Shown: positions 17,228-25,725, counted from the stretch's first letter. The stretch is DNA of 64,000 nucleotides from Paenibacillus psychroresistens (GCF_009728935.1 NZ_CP034235.1:4750001-4814000); one strand, 5' to 3'. Numbers and translations: made by a program. The notes: generated from the sequence alone by a model not told the origin.

Positions 17228-18142
17228 TCATTCCTTTACGCTACCCATCACAAGCCCTGTTGTGAAATACTTTTGCAGAAACGGGTAGATAATTAGAATC
17301 GGTATCATTGCTAAGAACATTTGCGCTGCACCTGTAGTGCGGGCGCTAACCAAAGACAGATATTTGGATAAATTGCCGCTAAGATCGGTATTGTTGCGCA
17401 TAAATTCCGCTGGGTTCACGACTACCGTTTGCAAGTAAGTCTGCAGCGGATAGTTTTGAATACTATTCATATAGATCATGCCGTCGAACCAGCTGTTCCA
17501 ATGGTCTACAAACGAGAACAGCGTTACAGTCGCGAGCGTAGCAGTCGAGACTGGCAGAACAACTCTGATCAGCGTCTGCACATGACTCGCACCGTCGATA
17601 TACGCTGCCTCCATCAATTCCTTCGGCAGGCTGCGCATATAGTTCATCACGACCAGCATGCTGAAAACAGGAAGCGCACCCGGCAGCACAAGCGACCATA
17701 TTGAATCGATCAACCCGGTATTCCTCACCACCATATACGTAGGAATCAATCCTGCGTTGAAAAGTATGGTCACAACAAAGAACCATGAAAAAATACTCCG
17801 AGCCCTGAATTCCGCTTTTAATTTGGAGAGAGGATAAGCAGTCAGGATGATCAACAGCAGATTGATTGGCACGCCAATCGCTGTCCGCTTGATGGAGACC
17901 AGAAGTGAAGCGGAAAACTTCGAAGTGTTCGTAATAAATTCATAGGAGACTGTTGTAAAACCGATCGGAAAAAAAGTAACCTCTCCTGCAGCCACTGCAG
18001 TTTTGTCAGAGAAAGATACCGCGAGCAGATTGATAAACGGTGCTATGCATACAAGTGCAATAATCAGTAGAAAAATTATATTGCACAGAAGGAATATTTT
18101 ACGTGATGTGGAATCCATCATTCTCATTTTCCTATCCCCCAT
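17228..18142 (-). CDS. Carbohydrate ABC transporter permease (LplC/YtcP type)
   Basis: A 304-residue inner-membrane permease with about six helices and the EAA-loop MEAAYIDGASHVQTLIRVVLP (about residues 190-210), which docks the ATPase. CUT1 family, LplC-like as common in Paenibacillus for oligosaccharide uptake. Its ATG overlaps the upstream permease stop by one base (TAATG), favouring coupling; an internal ATG at 18127 behind GGGGGATAGG is an alternative start. No ATPase gene lies nearby, so it likely uses a shared MsmX-type ATPase encoded elsewhere. Confidence 0.93.
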   Translation of the reverse strand: MGDRKMRMMDSTSRKIFLLCNIIFLLIIALVCIAPFINLLAVSFSDKTAVAAGEVTFFPIGFTTVSYEFITNTSKFSASLLVSIKRTAIGVPINLLLIILTAYPLSKLKAEFRARSIFSWFFVVTILFNAGLIPTYMVVRNTGLIDSIWSLVLPGALPVFSMLVVMNYMRSLPKELMEAAYIDGASHVQTLIRVVLPVSTATLATVTLFSFVDHWNSWFDGMIYMNSIQNYPLQTYLQTVVVNPAEFMRNNTDLSGNLSKYLSLVSARTTGAAQMFLAMIPILIIYPFLQKYFTTGLVMGSVKE

Positions 18143-19059
18143 TAAAAGACTCTATAACCAGTGAATTTGTCAGCCAAGTAATAAGACACAACGATAAATA
18201 CCAGTGATACGCCTGACTTAAACAGGCCAGCAGCTGTGGAAAGCGAGTATTGAGCCTGCTCAATGCCCAGCCGGAACACAAGCGTATCCAATATATCGCC
18301 GGTAGAATAGACCACAGGGCTGTACATATTATAGATCTGATCGAAACCACCGTTTAGGATATTAGCAAGACCCAATACAGTCATCAGCACTATGATAGCC
18401 GAAATGCCAGGCAGTGTGATGTGTAATGTCTGCCGCCAACGATTTGCGCCGTCGATAACTGCGGCCTCATAAAGCGAAGGGTCAATGCTTGTAAGTGCAG
18501 CCAGGTATATGACCGATCCGAATCCAAAAGTCTTCCAAATATCGGCTACTACCATCGTGCCTGGGAACACATCCGGATTGCCAAGGAAAAAAATCGGTTC
18601 AATTCCAAGCTTGGATATGAATATATTGACAAGCCCCTCACCCGGTGATAAAAGATTTAAAAGGATACCGGATAATATAACCCAGGATAAGAAATGCGGC
18701 AGATAGACCAGCGTCTGGAAAATGCGTTTGGTAAACAAATTCCTGACTTCGTTGAGCAATAGTGCAAACACAACCGGAACAATCACGCCTCCAAGCAATT
18801 TAAAGAATGCAATAATGACCGTATTTTTAATAACTGGCCATATATTTGGCATAGAAAACAACGTAGTGAAATTTTGAAACCCAACCCACTGTTGATGTCC
18901 AAACATACCTTTTGCCGGAACAAATTTCTGGAACGCGATCACAACGCCTGCCATAGATCCATAGCTATAAATAGCAACCAGAGCAACTGCGGGGAGCAGC
19001 ATGAAATACAAAGGAAGCTCTCTTAGCATCTTATCTTTTCGCTTCAGATTTACAAACAC
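18142..19059 (-). CDS. Carbohydrate ABC transporter permease (LplB/YteP type)
   Basis: A 305-residue permease with about six helices and the EAA motif YEAAVIDGANRWRQTLHITLPG (split here over residues near 205-226). GTG 19059 follows AGGTGG. It forms the heterodimer partner of the LplC-type permease immediately downstream. The first helices carry the family segment PVVFALLLNEV. A stable hairpin separates it from the binding-protein gene, commonly used to allow more binding protein than permease. Confidence 0.93.
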   Translation of the reverse strand: MFVNLKRKDKMLRELPLYFMLLPAVALVAIYSYGSMAGVVIAFQKFVPAKGMFGHQQWVGFQNFTTLFSMPNIWPVIKNTVIIAFFKLLGGVIVPVVFALLLNEVRNLFTKRIFQTLVYLPHFLSWVILSGILLNLLSPGEGLVNIFISKLGIEPIFFLGNPDVFPGTMVVADIWKTFGFGSVIYLAALTSIDPSLYEAAVIDGANRWRQTLHITLPGISAIIVLMTVLGLANILNGGFDQIYNMYSPVVYSTGDILDTLVFRLGIEQAQYSLSTAAGLFKSGVSLVFIVVSYYLADKFTGYRVF

Positions 19060-19157
19060 CAGTTATCACCACCTGTACATATTTTGGAACAAGGCCCGAT
19101 GATTTCGGCAGTTCGAATAGACACGGCGCTGCATATCAGCTAAACCTTGTTTATATA

Positions 19158-19184
19158 ACTGCGGTGGAATTAAACCACCGCAGT
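19158..19184 (-). terminator. Intercistronic stem-loop after the binding-protein gene
   Basis: A perfect 10-bp stem ACTGCGGTGG / CCACCGCAGT (19158-19167 with 19175-19184) lies just after the binding-protein stop. There is no good T run, so it is more likely a partial terminator or mRNA-stabilising element tuning the ratio of binding protein to permeases. Confidence 0.65.
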
Positions 19185-19201
19185 CCTTGAATTAGTGTAA
19201 C

Positions 19202-20902
19202 TTATTTAGCTGGATACATTTTGTCAAGCTCATCAAGAGTCTGTTGACCACCCGCCTTCAGCCACTGCTTCACAAAGGTGTCGAAATAATCGACAGGTTT
19301 AGCACCTGTAATGATATTGGTAAAGGTTGTTATCGTGAGCGTATCCAGCGAAGAAACATTGGTCAACCACACTTCAGGCCGTTCAATACCCAGGATGCTC
19401 TGAACAATTGCATTATCGGGGATGTACTTGTTCAATACCCATGGCAGAGAGCCTGATTTGGACATCTGTCCCCAGGTGCCAAAAGCATTATCGTCTTTTG
19501 CAAGTGATCCATCTTCAAAGCCAATAATATAGTCATATAAGGGCTTTGCAGCAGGAGCAAGGCCGTCAGAGGATCCTTTATCGAAGGCCTTCAACAAATC
19601 AGCTGCATAAACTTCACCCGGCTGATCGATGTATATTGGGGACAGCCTATACTGCTCATTCGACCAATATTTGAGGTAGTCTTCTTTCGTTGAGTAATTG
19701 ACAGTCTGATCATACAGATTAAGTATCTTGATTACGGCTTCAGGATTCTTAGCTTTCGCGCTGACCATTGTCATTTGGCCAACAGCGTTGCTCTCGATAC
19801 CAATTTTGTAATCGTAACCATCCTTTGTGGGGATGGGATATGGATGTACGATAACGCCATCTTTTTTGTAAACATTATTGTAAGGATACCATGTGCCCCA
19901 GTTGCTGCCGTAAGCCATGCCAATCTTGCCGCTAGTAATATCTTCAACCAGCGCTGATTCGTCTTTGGAGGTAAATTCCTTGTCGATAAGACCTTCCTTA
20001 TACATATCTGCCAACTGAGAAAGCGCTGCCTTCATGTTCGGCTGGGTCCAGGCAAAAGTCATCTTGCCATTCTCGTCGCGGTAAAACATACTTTCATCAC
20101 GTCCGGGAACGGCAAAGGCGGAGACCAAACCAAGAATGCTGCCATGGTTTTGTCTGATAAGATCCTTGTTGAGGGCAAGTCCATACGTATCGCCATTTAT
20201 GCCGTTACCATCCGGATCGCCGGTAGCGAACTTCTTTGCAAGAGCGACCATTTCTTCTATGGTCTTCGGAGGCTGAGAATTGGTATTCTTAAGCCAGTCC
20301 TCACGTATCCACAGGAATGGCGCCTCGTGGAAGTTGTCGTTCATGCGCGGTATGGCATAAAGCTTACCGTCTATCGTAGCACCCTTGAACGAATCAGCAA
20401 ATCTTGTCTGATATGCCTTGACTGAATCCGATGCATATTTGTTATAGACATCGGTGAGATCCGCCAACTGTCCATTCTTTGCCAGCTGCAGAAATACATT
20501 AGCATCCTGCGTTTGGAATGTGTCAGGCAGGTCGCCTGAAGCAATGATGGCATTCAGCTTGTTTTTATATGCGTCGGTGCTGCTGTCGGCAGAGAAAGAA
20601 ACCTTAAGGTCAATGTTGAGTTTGTCTTTGATCAAACGGCTCCAACGGTTATCATCCAAGGTTTCACCATCTAGCAGCTTCGTAGCAGCCGCAGTTTGAA
20701 CGCCTCTCGACAACGTTACCGGTTTCGAATATTTTCCATTGGGGTCCATGTTTTCTGGGGGATTGCTGGAAGTACCTGCACTTTCCTTAGTTGTGCCTGC
20801 ATCAGATTGACTGGGAGCGCTTTCACATGCTGCAATAATAAAAACCATAAGCAAGGTCACTAGAACGAACGGTAGAACTCTTCTGAGTTTCATCTTTTTC
20901 AC
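19202..20902 (-). CDS. Extracellular solute-binding lipoprotein (LplA/YtcQ type)
   Basis: A 566-residue substrate-binding lipoprotein of a CUT1 sugar transporter. The signal peptide has basic MKKMKLRR, a hydrophobic core and lipobox IIAAC, followed by a Ser/Thr/Pro-rich linker. The large size matches the LplA/YtcQ group for oligosaccharides. Start: GTG 20902, eight bases after AAGGAGG; TTG 20908 is too close to that site. It is the first gene of the nine-gene operon, 60 bases downstream of a LacI operator. Ligand unknown; neighbours suggest a glycoside or uncommon disaccharide. Confidence 0.92.
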   Translation of the reverse strand: MKKMKLRRVLPFVLVTLLMVFIIAACESAPSQSDAGTTKESAGTSSNPPENMDPNGKYSKPVTLSRGVQTAAATKLLDGETLDDNRWSRLIKDKLNIDLKVSFSADSSTDAYKNKLNAIIASGDLPDTFQTQDANVFLQLAKNGQLADLTDVYNKYASDSVKAYQTRFADSFKGATIDGKLYAIPRMNDNFHEAPFLWIREDWLKNTNSQPPKTIEEMVALAKKFATGDPDGNGINGDTYGLALNKDLIRQNHGSILGLVSAFAVPGRDESMFYRDENGKMTFAWTQPNMKAALSQLADMYKEGLIDKEFTSKDESALVEDITSGKIGMAYGSNWGTWYPYNNVYKKDGVIVHPYPIPTKDGYDYKIGIESNAVGQMTMVSAKAKNPEAVIKILNLYDQTVNYSTKEDYLKYWSNEQYRLSPIYIDQPGEVYAADLLKAFDKGSSDGLAPAAKPLYDYIIGFEDGSLAKDDNAFGTWGQMSKSGSLPWVLNKYIPDNAIVQSILGIERPEVWLTNVSSLDTLTITTFTNIITGAKPVDYFDTFVKQWLKAGGQQTLDELDKMYPAK

Positions 20903-20959
20903 GTACAATTCCTCCTTTAATTTTTAAAACTGCATAGTGGCACAGCATTTGATCCATGT

Positions 20960-21009
20960 CGTAAACGCGCGTTTATTGCGGGATAAAAAAATTTGATCCT
21001 TCTGCATGA
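20960..21009. repeat. Duplicate of the operator plus lacI 3' end
   Basis: This stretch matches 21157-21207 over about 50 bases with a few substitutions and small indels. The other copy contains an operator and the last codons of lacI; this copy keeps the operator, the A7 run and GATCCTTCTGCA but has lost the lacI stop frame. It looks like a residue of a former lacI copy or of a local duplication. Confidence 0.7.
20962..20975. promoter_or_regulatory. LacI operator, proximal site of the transporter operon
   Basis: Perfect 14-bp palindrome TAAACGCGCGTTTA, 60 bases upstream of the binding-protein start. One of four such sites around lacI; the central CG and A/T-rich arms fit LacI/GalR operators. 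Confidence 0.85.
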
Positions 21010-21158
21010 GTTTTAAAGTCTTTGATTGATCTGTCTTACCTGGCAAGATTAACTTTAATTCCCCTTAATTGTAGTAAGTGATTAGAAATAGGATACCTAC
21101 GAAAATATTAGCCGTTTACTACATTCGACATCCCTCCTCTCATTAGTTTACCTTTGCG

Positions 21159-21172
21159 TAAACGCGCGTTTA
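21159..21172. promoter_or_regulatory. LacI operator, distal site of the transporter operon
   Basis: Second perfect TAAACGCGCGTTTA, 197 bases from the proximal copy and 18 bases past the lacI stop. Two operators in one intergenic region could permit looping over the promoter of the transporter operon. Confidence 0.8.
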
Positions 21173-21189
21173 TTTGTCGATAAAAAAAT

Positions 21190-22227
21190 TTAGATCCTTT
21201 TGCACGAATCTCTGACAACCAGACTGCAATCCATTGTGATTTCTTTAATATTCGTTGTACCTAGCTCAATTTTAGCGATCACATCTGTGGTCAAGTGCTT
21301 CAACATATCGTTGAAATCGACGCGAATTGTTGTAAGTGCGGGATGGTGCATATCACTCAGCACGTGATCATCGAAACCGATGACGGAAATATCTTCCGGT
21401 ACCTGCAATCCATGTTCCTTAAGTGCGCGAATAGCGCCAAAAGCTACACTGTCATTGGCTGCAATAATGGCAGTAGGCAGATCGGTTGGAATGTGCAAAA
21501 GTGTTTGGATCGCATCGTAGCCGCTTCTATCATGAAAATCGCCAGGCAAAACCCAGTCCGGTTTGACAGGCAAATTATGCAGGTGCATCGCCTTTTTGAA
21601 GCCCTCGTATTTCGTTTGACCAGAAAGGCGGTTCATATCCCCATTAATAACGCCGATCTTTGTATGTCCCAGGTCAACCAAATACGCCAAAGCCTGCTTC
21701 ATACCTGAATCATTGTTAAAATTAGCAACAATCCGATTGGATTGGGGATATTCTTGGTTCTGATCAACAACGCCAACAACAAATCCTTCTGCTATCAATT
21801 CCTCAATCAGCGGTTCATTTATCGCTGCGCCGATAAAGATACCTCCATCGATCCTTTTTTGCATAAAAATTTCTTTTACACTTCTGATTGTATCCTTATT
21901 CTTGGTGTCGCGAATAATGTTTGCCAAGATATAATAGCCGTGTTCTGAAGCATTCTCAATAACACTGACAAGTAACATATTCGTCAGGCTATCACTGGAA
22001 ACATTTCCAGGTTCAATGAGAAACAGGCCAATCGTGCGCATCCGTTTGCCTGCAAGGACTTGAGCCGACATAACAGGAAAGTAATTGTAATCTTGAATCA
22101 CTTTCATGACTTTGTCACGCGTTTCAGCTGGTACGTTCGAATAGTTATTAATGACCCTGCTAACTGTACTTCTTGATACCCCAGCTATCCGAGCTATTTC
22201 CTCACTTTTGATCTTTGGGTTTTTCAA
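21190..22227 (-). CDS. LacI/GalR-family transcriptional regulator
   Basis: A 345-residue regulator. The N-terminal LacI HTH reads EEIARIAGVSRSTVSRVINN with hinge helix around QVLAGKRMRTIGL, followed by a periplasmic-binding-like sugar sensor domain (about 62-345) with VIGFDDHVLSDMHHPALTTIRVD. TTG 22227 follows AGAGGTC. It lies between two divergent catabolic operons and has four matching palindromes around it, including one just upstream of its own start (autoregulation). It is most likely a repressor relieved by the sugar or a catabolic intermediate. Confidence 0.94.
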   Translation of the reverse strand: MKNPKIKSEEIARIAGVSRSTVSRVINNYSNVPAETRDKVMKVIQDYNYFPVMSAQVLAGKRMRTIGLFLIEPGNVSSDSLTNMLLVSVIENASEHGYYILANIIRDTKNKDTIRSVKEIFMQKRIDGGIFIGAAINEPLIEELIAEGFVVGVVDQNQEYPQSNRIVANFNNDSGMKQALAYLVDLGHTKIGVINGDMNRLSGQTKYEGFKKAMHLHNLPVKPDWVLPGDFHDRSGYDAIQTLLHIPTDLPTAIIAANDSVAFGAIRALKEHGLQVPEDISVIGFDDHVLSDMHHPALTTIRVDFNDMLKHLTTDVIAKIELGTTNIKEITMDCSLVVRDSCKRI

Positions 22228-22246
22228 TGATGTTTGACCTCTTTCG

Positions 22247-22260
22247 TAAACGCGTGTTTA
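22247..22260. promoter_or_regulatory. LacI operator upstream of lacI
   Basis: TAAACGCGTGTTTA, the consensus with one half-site change, 20 bases upstream of the lacI start; probably mediates autoregulation. Confidence 0.8.
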
Positions 22261-22353
22261 TGCCCTCATTATACATAGCGTTTTAAAGCGCTGTCAATGC
22301 TTTATTTCAAAAATAAAATTAAAAATCATGGATCGGGTTTTATAATCTCTTTA

Positions 22354-22381
22354 TTGTATAAACGCGCGTTTATGATATAAT
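22354..22381 (+). promoter_or_regulatory. SigA-type promoter overlapped by a LacI operator
   Basis: A -35 TTGTAT (22354-22359) and -10 TATAAT (22376-22381) are spaced by 16 bases. The operator TAAACGCGCGTTTA (22359-22372) fills the spacer, so bound repressor would exclude RNA polymerase. It drives the isomerase - UPF0303 - DUF1080 genes. Confidence 0.85.
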
Positions 22382-22434
22382 TGCTCAAAACGGAATCTTC
22401 CGTCAACTATAAATAACTGAAGGATGTGATTATT

Positions 22435-23268
22435 TTGCGGCTTGGTGGCCAGGTCTTTTTAGAACAAAAAAATCCGGAGATTTGGGTGAATGCTCTCAAA
22501 GCAGCAGGCTTTCGCGCCACAACCTGCCCCATCAGCGGTGATGAAGACATCGCCGAGCTTGATGATTATCTGAAAGTGGCCAAACAAAATGATATCTTAA
22601 TTTCCGAGGTCGGCGCCTGGAGCAACCCTATAAGCCGGAATGATGACGTAAGACGCAAAGCCATAAACTACTGTATCAAAAGGCTGGAGCTTGCCGAACG
22701 GATTGGCGCTCAATGCTGTGTCAATATCGCTGGATCACGAGGCGAACAATGGGATGGGCCGGATCCGGACAACTTGAGTGACGAAACATTTGAACTGATT
22801 GTAGAAACGACGCGAGAAATCATCGATGCAGTAAAACCTGAGCGCACGATATTTGCTTTGGAAATGATGCCGTGGGTATTTCCGGATTCTGCGGACTCCT
22901 ACCTTTCTTTAATCAAGGCAATTGACCGCAAAGGCTTCGGAGTCCACTTCGACCCAGTGAATATTATCAGCAGCCCTCGAATTTATTACAGAAATGGCGA
23001 TATGATACGTGACTTTTTCGAGAAGCTCGGTCCCTATATTCGAAACTGTCATGCTAAGGATATTCTTCTAAGGAATCACTTAACCGTTCATCTAGAAGAG
23101 GTTATACCGGGTCAAGGTAATCTGGATTATCGAACTTTCCTTACTGAAATGAACAAGCTTAACCCGGATACTACGCTGATTATCGAGCATTTGTCGACCA
23201 ACGAAGAGTATCAGCAAGCTTCCGCTTATATCCGAAAGGTCGCTGCGGAACTCAATATTCCCTTGTGA
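22435..23268 (+). CDS. Sugar phosphate isomerase/epimerase-like TIM-barrel protein
   Basis: A 277-residue TIM barrel of the xylose-isomerase-like/AP-endonuclease-2 superfamily. Candidate metal ligands are visible in ALEMMPW, FGVHFDPVN, NCHAKDI and IIEHLST. TTG 22435 is preceded by GAAGGA at proper spacing; GTG 22426 would overlap that site. First gene of the plus-strand operon directly behind the LacI-controlled promoter. The protein resembles mannonate-dehydratase/hydroxypyruvate-isomerase-like members. With DUF1080 in the same operon, action on a keto-sugar is plausible but unproved. Confidence 0.85.
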   Translation: MRLGGQVFLEQKNPEIWVNALKAAGFRATTCPISGDEDIAELDDYLKVAKQNDILISEVGAWSNPISRNDDVRRKAINYCIKRLELAERIGAQCCVNIAGSRGEQWDGPDPDNLSDETFELIVETTREIIDAVKPERTIFALEMMPWVFPDSADSYLSLIKAIDRKGFGVHFDPVNIISSPRIYYRNGDMIRDFFEKLGPYIRNCHAKDILLRNHLTVHLEEVIPGQGNLDYRTFLTEMNKLNPDTTLIIEHLSTNEEYQQASAYIRKVAAELNIPL

Positions 23269-23285
23269 AGGCAGGTGTGAAACCA

Positions 23286-23765
23286 ATGACAGATGATCAG
23301 TTGTTAGAAGAATTGTTACAGGAGGAGAAGGAATTACAATTCGATTCTTTCTCCAATGAAACAGCTCTATGTATCGGAATGGCGATCATTGACCGAGCTA
23401 AGGCTGAAAGTAAATCGATAACGATTGATATACGGATAGGTGAACAGCAAGTATTTCATTATGCCTGTCCGGGCACTTCAGCCGACAATGATGCCTGGAC
23501 CGCACGGAAAGCGTGTATCGTCGATCGATTCGGTCGCAGTTCTTACTATTTGGAAGTCGAGTTAAGAGCTGCAGGCAAAACGATCGCCGATCGTTATTTT
23601 TTGGATCCTTCGCGATATGCTCCATATAACGGGGCATTTCCTATTCGAGTTCGCGGAGCAGGTTTAATTGGCTCGGTTGTCGTTTCCGGTTTGCCTGGAA
23701 ATCAGGACCATAAGCTTGTCACTGCGGTTTTGAGACAGGTTATCGACGTTTCCGCAGTCCACTGA
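23286..23765 (+). CDS. UPF0303 / GlcG-HbpS-like protein
   Basis: A 159-residue protein with a helical N-terminus (LLEELLQEEKELQF), then a PAS-like alpha/beta core with HYACPGTSADNDAWTARKACIVDRFGRSSYY and a C-terminal GAGLIGSVVVSGLPGNQDH, all characteristic of the UPF0303/heme-degrading-domain family. ATG 23286 follows AGGTG; a GTG at 23265 overlapping the previous stop is less likely. Such proteins often accompany sugar-isomerase and dehydrogenase genes and their role is poorly known. It is operonic with its neighbours. Confidence 0.85.
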   Translation: MTDDQLLEELLQEEKELQFDSFSNETALCIGMAIIDRAKAESKSITIDIRIGEQQVFHYACPGTSADNDAWTARKACIVDRFGRSSYYLEVELRAAGKTIADRYFLDPSRYAPYNGAFPIRVRGAGLIGSVVVSGLPGNQDHKLVTAVLRQVIDVSAVH

Positions 23766-23847
23766 ACCGCTGGTTCATTGAACAATAACCTAACCGAGTC
23801 AAACCTATTGTCGGAATATGATTAGTATAAATAAACAAGGAGGCAAA

Positions 23848-24681
23848 ATGTGTAAAAACGACGCAACATTCACCCCAATTTTTGACGAAAAAACACTGGC
23901 GGGTTGGCATTTCGTCCCTCGCTTGCCTGTTCCCCGCGCCCCTGGACAACCTGAACCGGATACTACTACCGAGGAATACCGTTGCGCTATGCAAACATCA
24001 GGAAAATGGACTGTTGAGGATGGTGCAATCACCGGACGGCAAGCTCCGCCCGGATGCGGTTACGGCGGTTATCTCCTCACCGATGGAGTGTATGGTGATT
24101 TCGAGTTGGTCTTTGAAGCACATCCCGACTGGCCTGCGGATACTGGCATTCTGGTGCGTACGTCTTCCCTCGGCTCCCAAGGGTTCCAAATCCTTCTCGA
24201 TCACCGTCGTTCGGGAAATATAGGAGGTATTTATGGCAATGGCATTGGCGGCTTCCATGGCATCAACTTCACTCTCGATGCGAAGTACGATGGGCATGGT
24301 AATCCCGTAGGGCTGAGACTGGAAGACCCCTCGACCACACTCGAGCCCATGACACCCGACAAAGCAGCAATTCTTGATTATGCGGCAACCGGTGAGCAGT
24401 TCCTGTCTATTTGGAAATGGAACAATTGGAATGAATTCAAGATCCGCGTCGAAGGGGCGTCTCCGCGAATCACAGTCCATATCAACGATATGAAAATTTC
24501 TGAAATCGATACAATTGCCTTAAAGCACCCATTGTATAACGCCGCAGTGGTCCGAGATCTGCTAAGCCCGAAAGGACACATTGCCTTCGAAATCCATGAT
24601 AATGATCCCGGCATGGGCGAAGCGCGCTGGGCGCCGAATGCAGCTTGCAGGTGGCGCAATATTCGAATATGCGAATTTTAG
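23848..24681 (+). CDS. DUF1080 (3-keto-disaccharide hydrolase-like) protein
   Basis: A 277-residue concanavalin-like beta-sandwich. FDEKTLAGWHF near the start, GKWTVEDGAITG and YGDFELVFEAHPDWPADTGILVRTS are the DUF1080 signature, and it ends with an ARWAPNAACRWRNIRI strand. No signal peptide, so probably cytoplasmic, unlike many secreted Bacteroidetes members. ATG 23848 follows AAGGAGG. DUF1080 proteins have been linked to cleavage of 3-keto-glycosides. It is the last gene of the LacI-controlled plus-strand operon and gives the best clue to the pathway. Confidence 0.87.
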   Translation: MCKNDATFTPIFDEKTLAGWHFVPRLPVPRAPGQPEPDTTTEEYRCAMQTSGKWTVEDGAITGRQAPPGCGYGGYLLTDGVYGDFELVFEAHPDWPADTGILVRTSSLGSQGFQILLDHRRSGNIGGIYGNGIGGFHGINFTLDAKYDGHGNPVGLRLEDPSTTLEPMTPDKAAILDYAATGEQFLSIWKWNNWNEFKIRVEGASPRITVHINDMKISEIDTIALKHPLYNAAVVRDLLSPKGHIAFEIHDNDPGMGEARWAPNAACRWRNIRICEF

Positions 24682-24822
24682 ACGACCAGTATACATATTT
24701 ATTGAAACATTGTTCTAAACAGTCTAATAACGATAAATTTAGATCGTAAAAATTAAATGTATTTTCTGATGGGGTTGCGGAAATATAGCGTAGTTTAGGG
24801 TTTTATTGCTGTGATAGGGAAA

Positions 24823-24850
24823 AAGCCGCCAGCTCTGTGACTGGCGGCTT
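24823..24850 (-). terminator. Rho-independent terminator of the SRPBCC gene
   Basis: AAGCCGCCAG (24823-24832) pairs with CTGGCGGCTT (24841-24850); on the minus strand it is followed by a T run. Confidence 0.85.
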
Positions 24851-24864
24851 CAAATATAATAAGA

Positions 24865-25374
24865 TTACAGTAAGGACTGCAAATGCTCTTCGAGACGATC
24901 CCAAGTTTCTGTAATACCTTGCTCCATGCCCATTTCCATGACTTTTTTAAGTGCTTCTGCCGATTCATATTGACCACGGCTAATAATCTTTGTCTTACCT
25001 TCAAGGTCAACCAATGTCATCGTTATATGGGAGGAAGGCATTCCTTCTACTACATTCCCCTCAGCATCCGAGAAGTAGTCAACGAAGATGACCTTCTCTG
25101 GCACCACAATTTCCTCGTAGACTGCTTTGCCCCATGATTCAAATCCAAAAAAATCAACCTGCTCCTCATTTATGCACTTCATACAGTAATGCCAGACACC
25201 GCCGGGGCGGAAATCGACGTTGCATACAGTAAGCGTCCAACCACGAGGTCCCCACCAATGCTTTAAGTGTTCTGCTTCCGAGAATACTTTGAATACAAGC
25301 TCTCGCGGTGCATCAAATACGCGCTCGAGTGTAAGTACGTTTCCTTCTGCTTTGGTAATCATTTTGTTTGTCAT
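24865..25374 (-). CDS. SRPBCC/AHSA1-domain protein
   Basis: A 169-residue START-like protein: LERVFDAPRELVFKVFSEAEHLKHWWGPRGWT is the AHSA1 (Aha1 homology) signature, with C-terminal WDRLEEHLQSLL helix. ATG 25374 has an AGGAGG site. In Firmicutes these proteins are usually encoded beside an ArsR-type regulator, and a decayed fragment resembling one lies upstream (25602-25673). The hydrophobic cavity probably binds a small lipid-like ligand; function unknown. Confidence 0.9.
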   Translation of the reverse strand: MTNKMITKAEGNVLTLERVFDAPRELVFKVFSEAEHLKHWWGPRGWTLTVCNVDFRPGGVWHYCMKCINEEQVDFFGFESWGKAVYEEIVVPEKVIFVDYFSDAEGNVVEGMPSSHITMTLVDLEGKTKIISRGQYESAEALKKVMEMGMEQGITETWDRLEEHLQSLL

Positions 25375-25601
25375 GAATAATTCCTCCTGAAATAGAGTTT
25401 ATTATTTTAATTTCTGAAGTAAATATACCATGACAGGTATATTCCTGTAAACGAATATTTAAACTCAACTTTAATCCAGCACTCAAAACCGTGAGAGACA
25501 TATATTCGGTTTATTTAAAATAATTCGCTAACGAATGTGTTCTTTAGAAATGTGAAGACTGATCAAAATATGACAGACCTTAGGAGAGCTTTTGTAAACA
25601 A

Positions 25602-25673
25602 ATGACTATGACTCATCAAGCTGTTACGAAGCACCTTCTTCTATTAATAGAGGCAAAATTCTCAGAAATTTAA
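25602..25673 (+). pseudogene. Possible ArsR regulator remnant
   Basis: In the 350-base gap between the SRPBCC gene and lysA, a short frame encodes MTMTHQAVTKHLLLLIEAKF before a stop. This resembles the recognition helix of ArsR regulators (consensus near LPMTRQAVTKHLxxLEEAGLV). Flanking sequence is degenerate. Its position next to an AHSA1 gene supports the reading, but the match is short. I see nothing else in this gap. Confidence 0.4.
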
Positions 25674-25725
25674 AGAGATTACTCGAAACAGGCAGCATCT
25701 TGGAGATCTTTTAGTTAAACTGGCA

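Noticed and set aside
20962..22372. Repeated palindromes as a CRISPR or other repeat array
   Set aside because: Spacing is irregular and the repeats are 14-bp palindromes at promoters flanking a lacI gene, so they are operators.
25313..25501. 62-codon frame upstream of the SRPBCC gene on the minus strand
   Set aside because: It overlaps the SRPBCC start in another frame and shows no family features.
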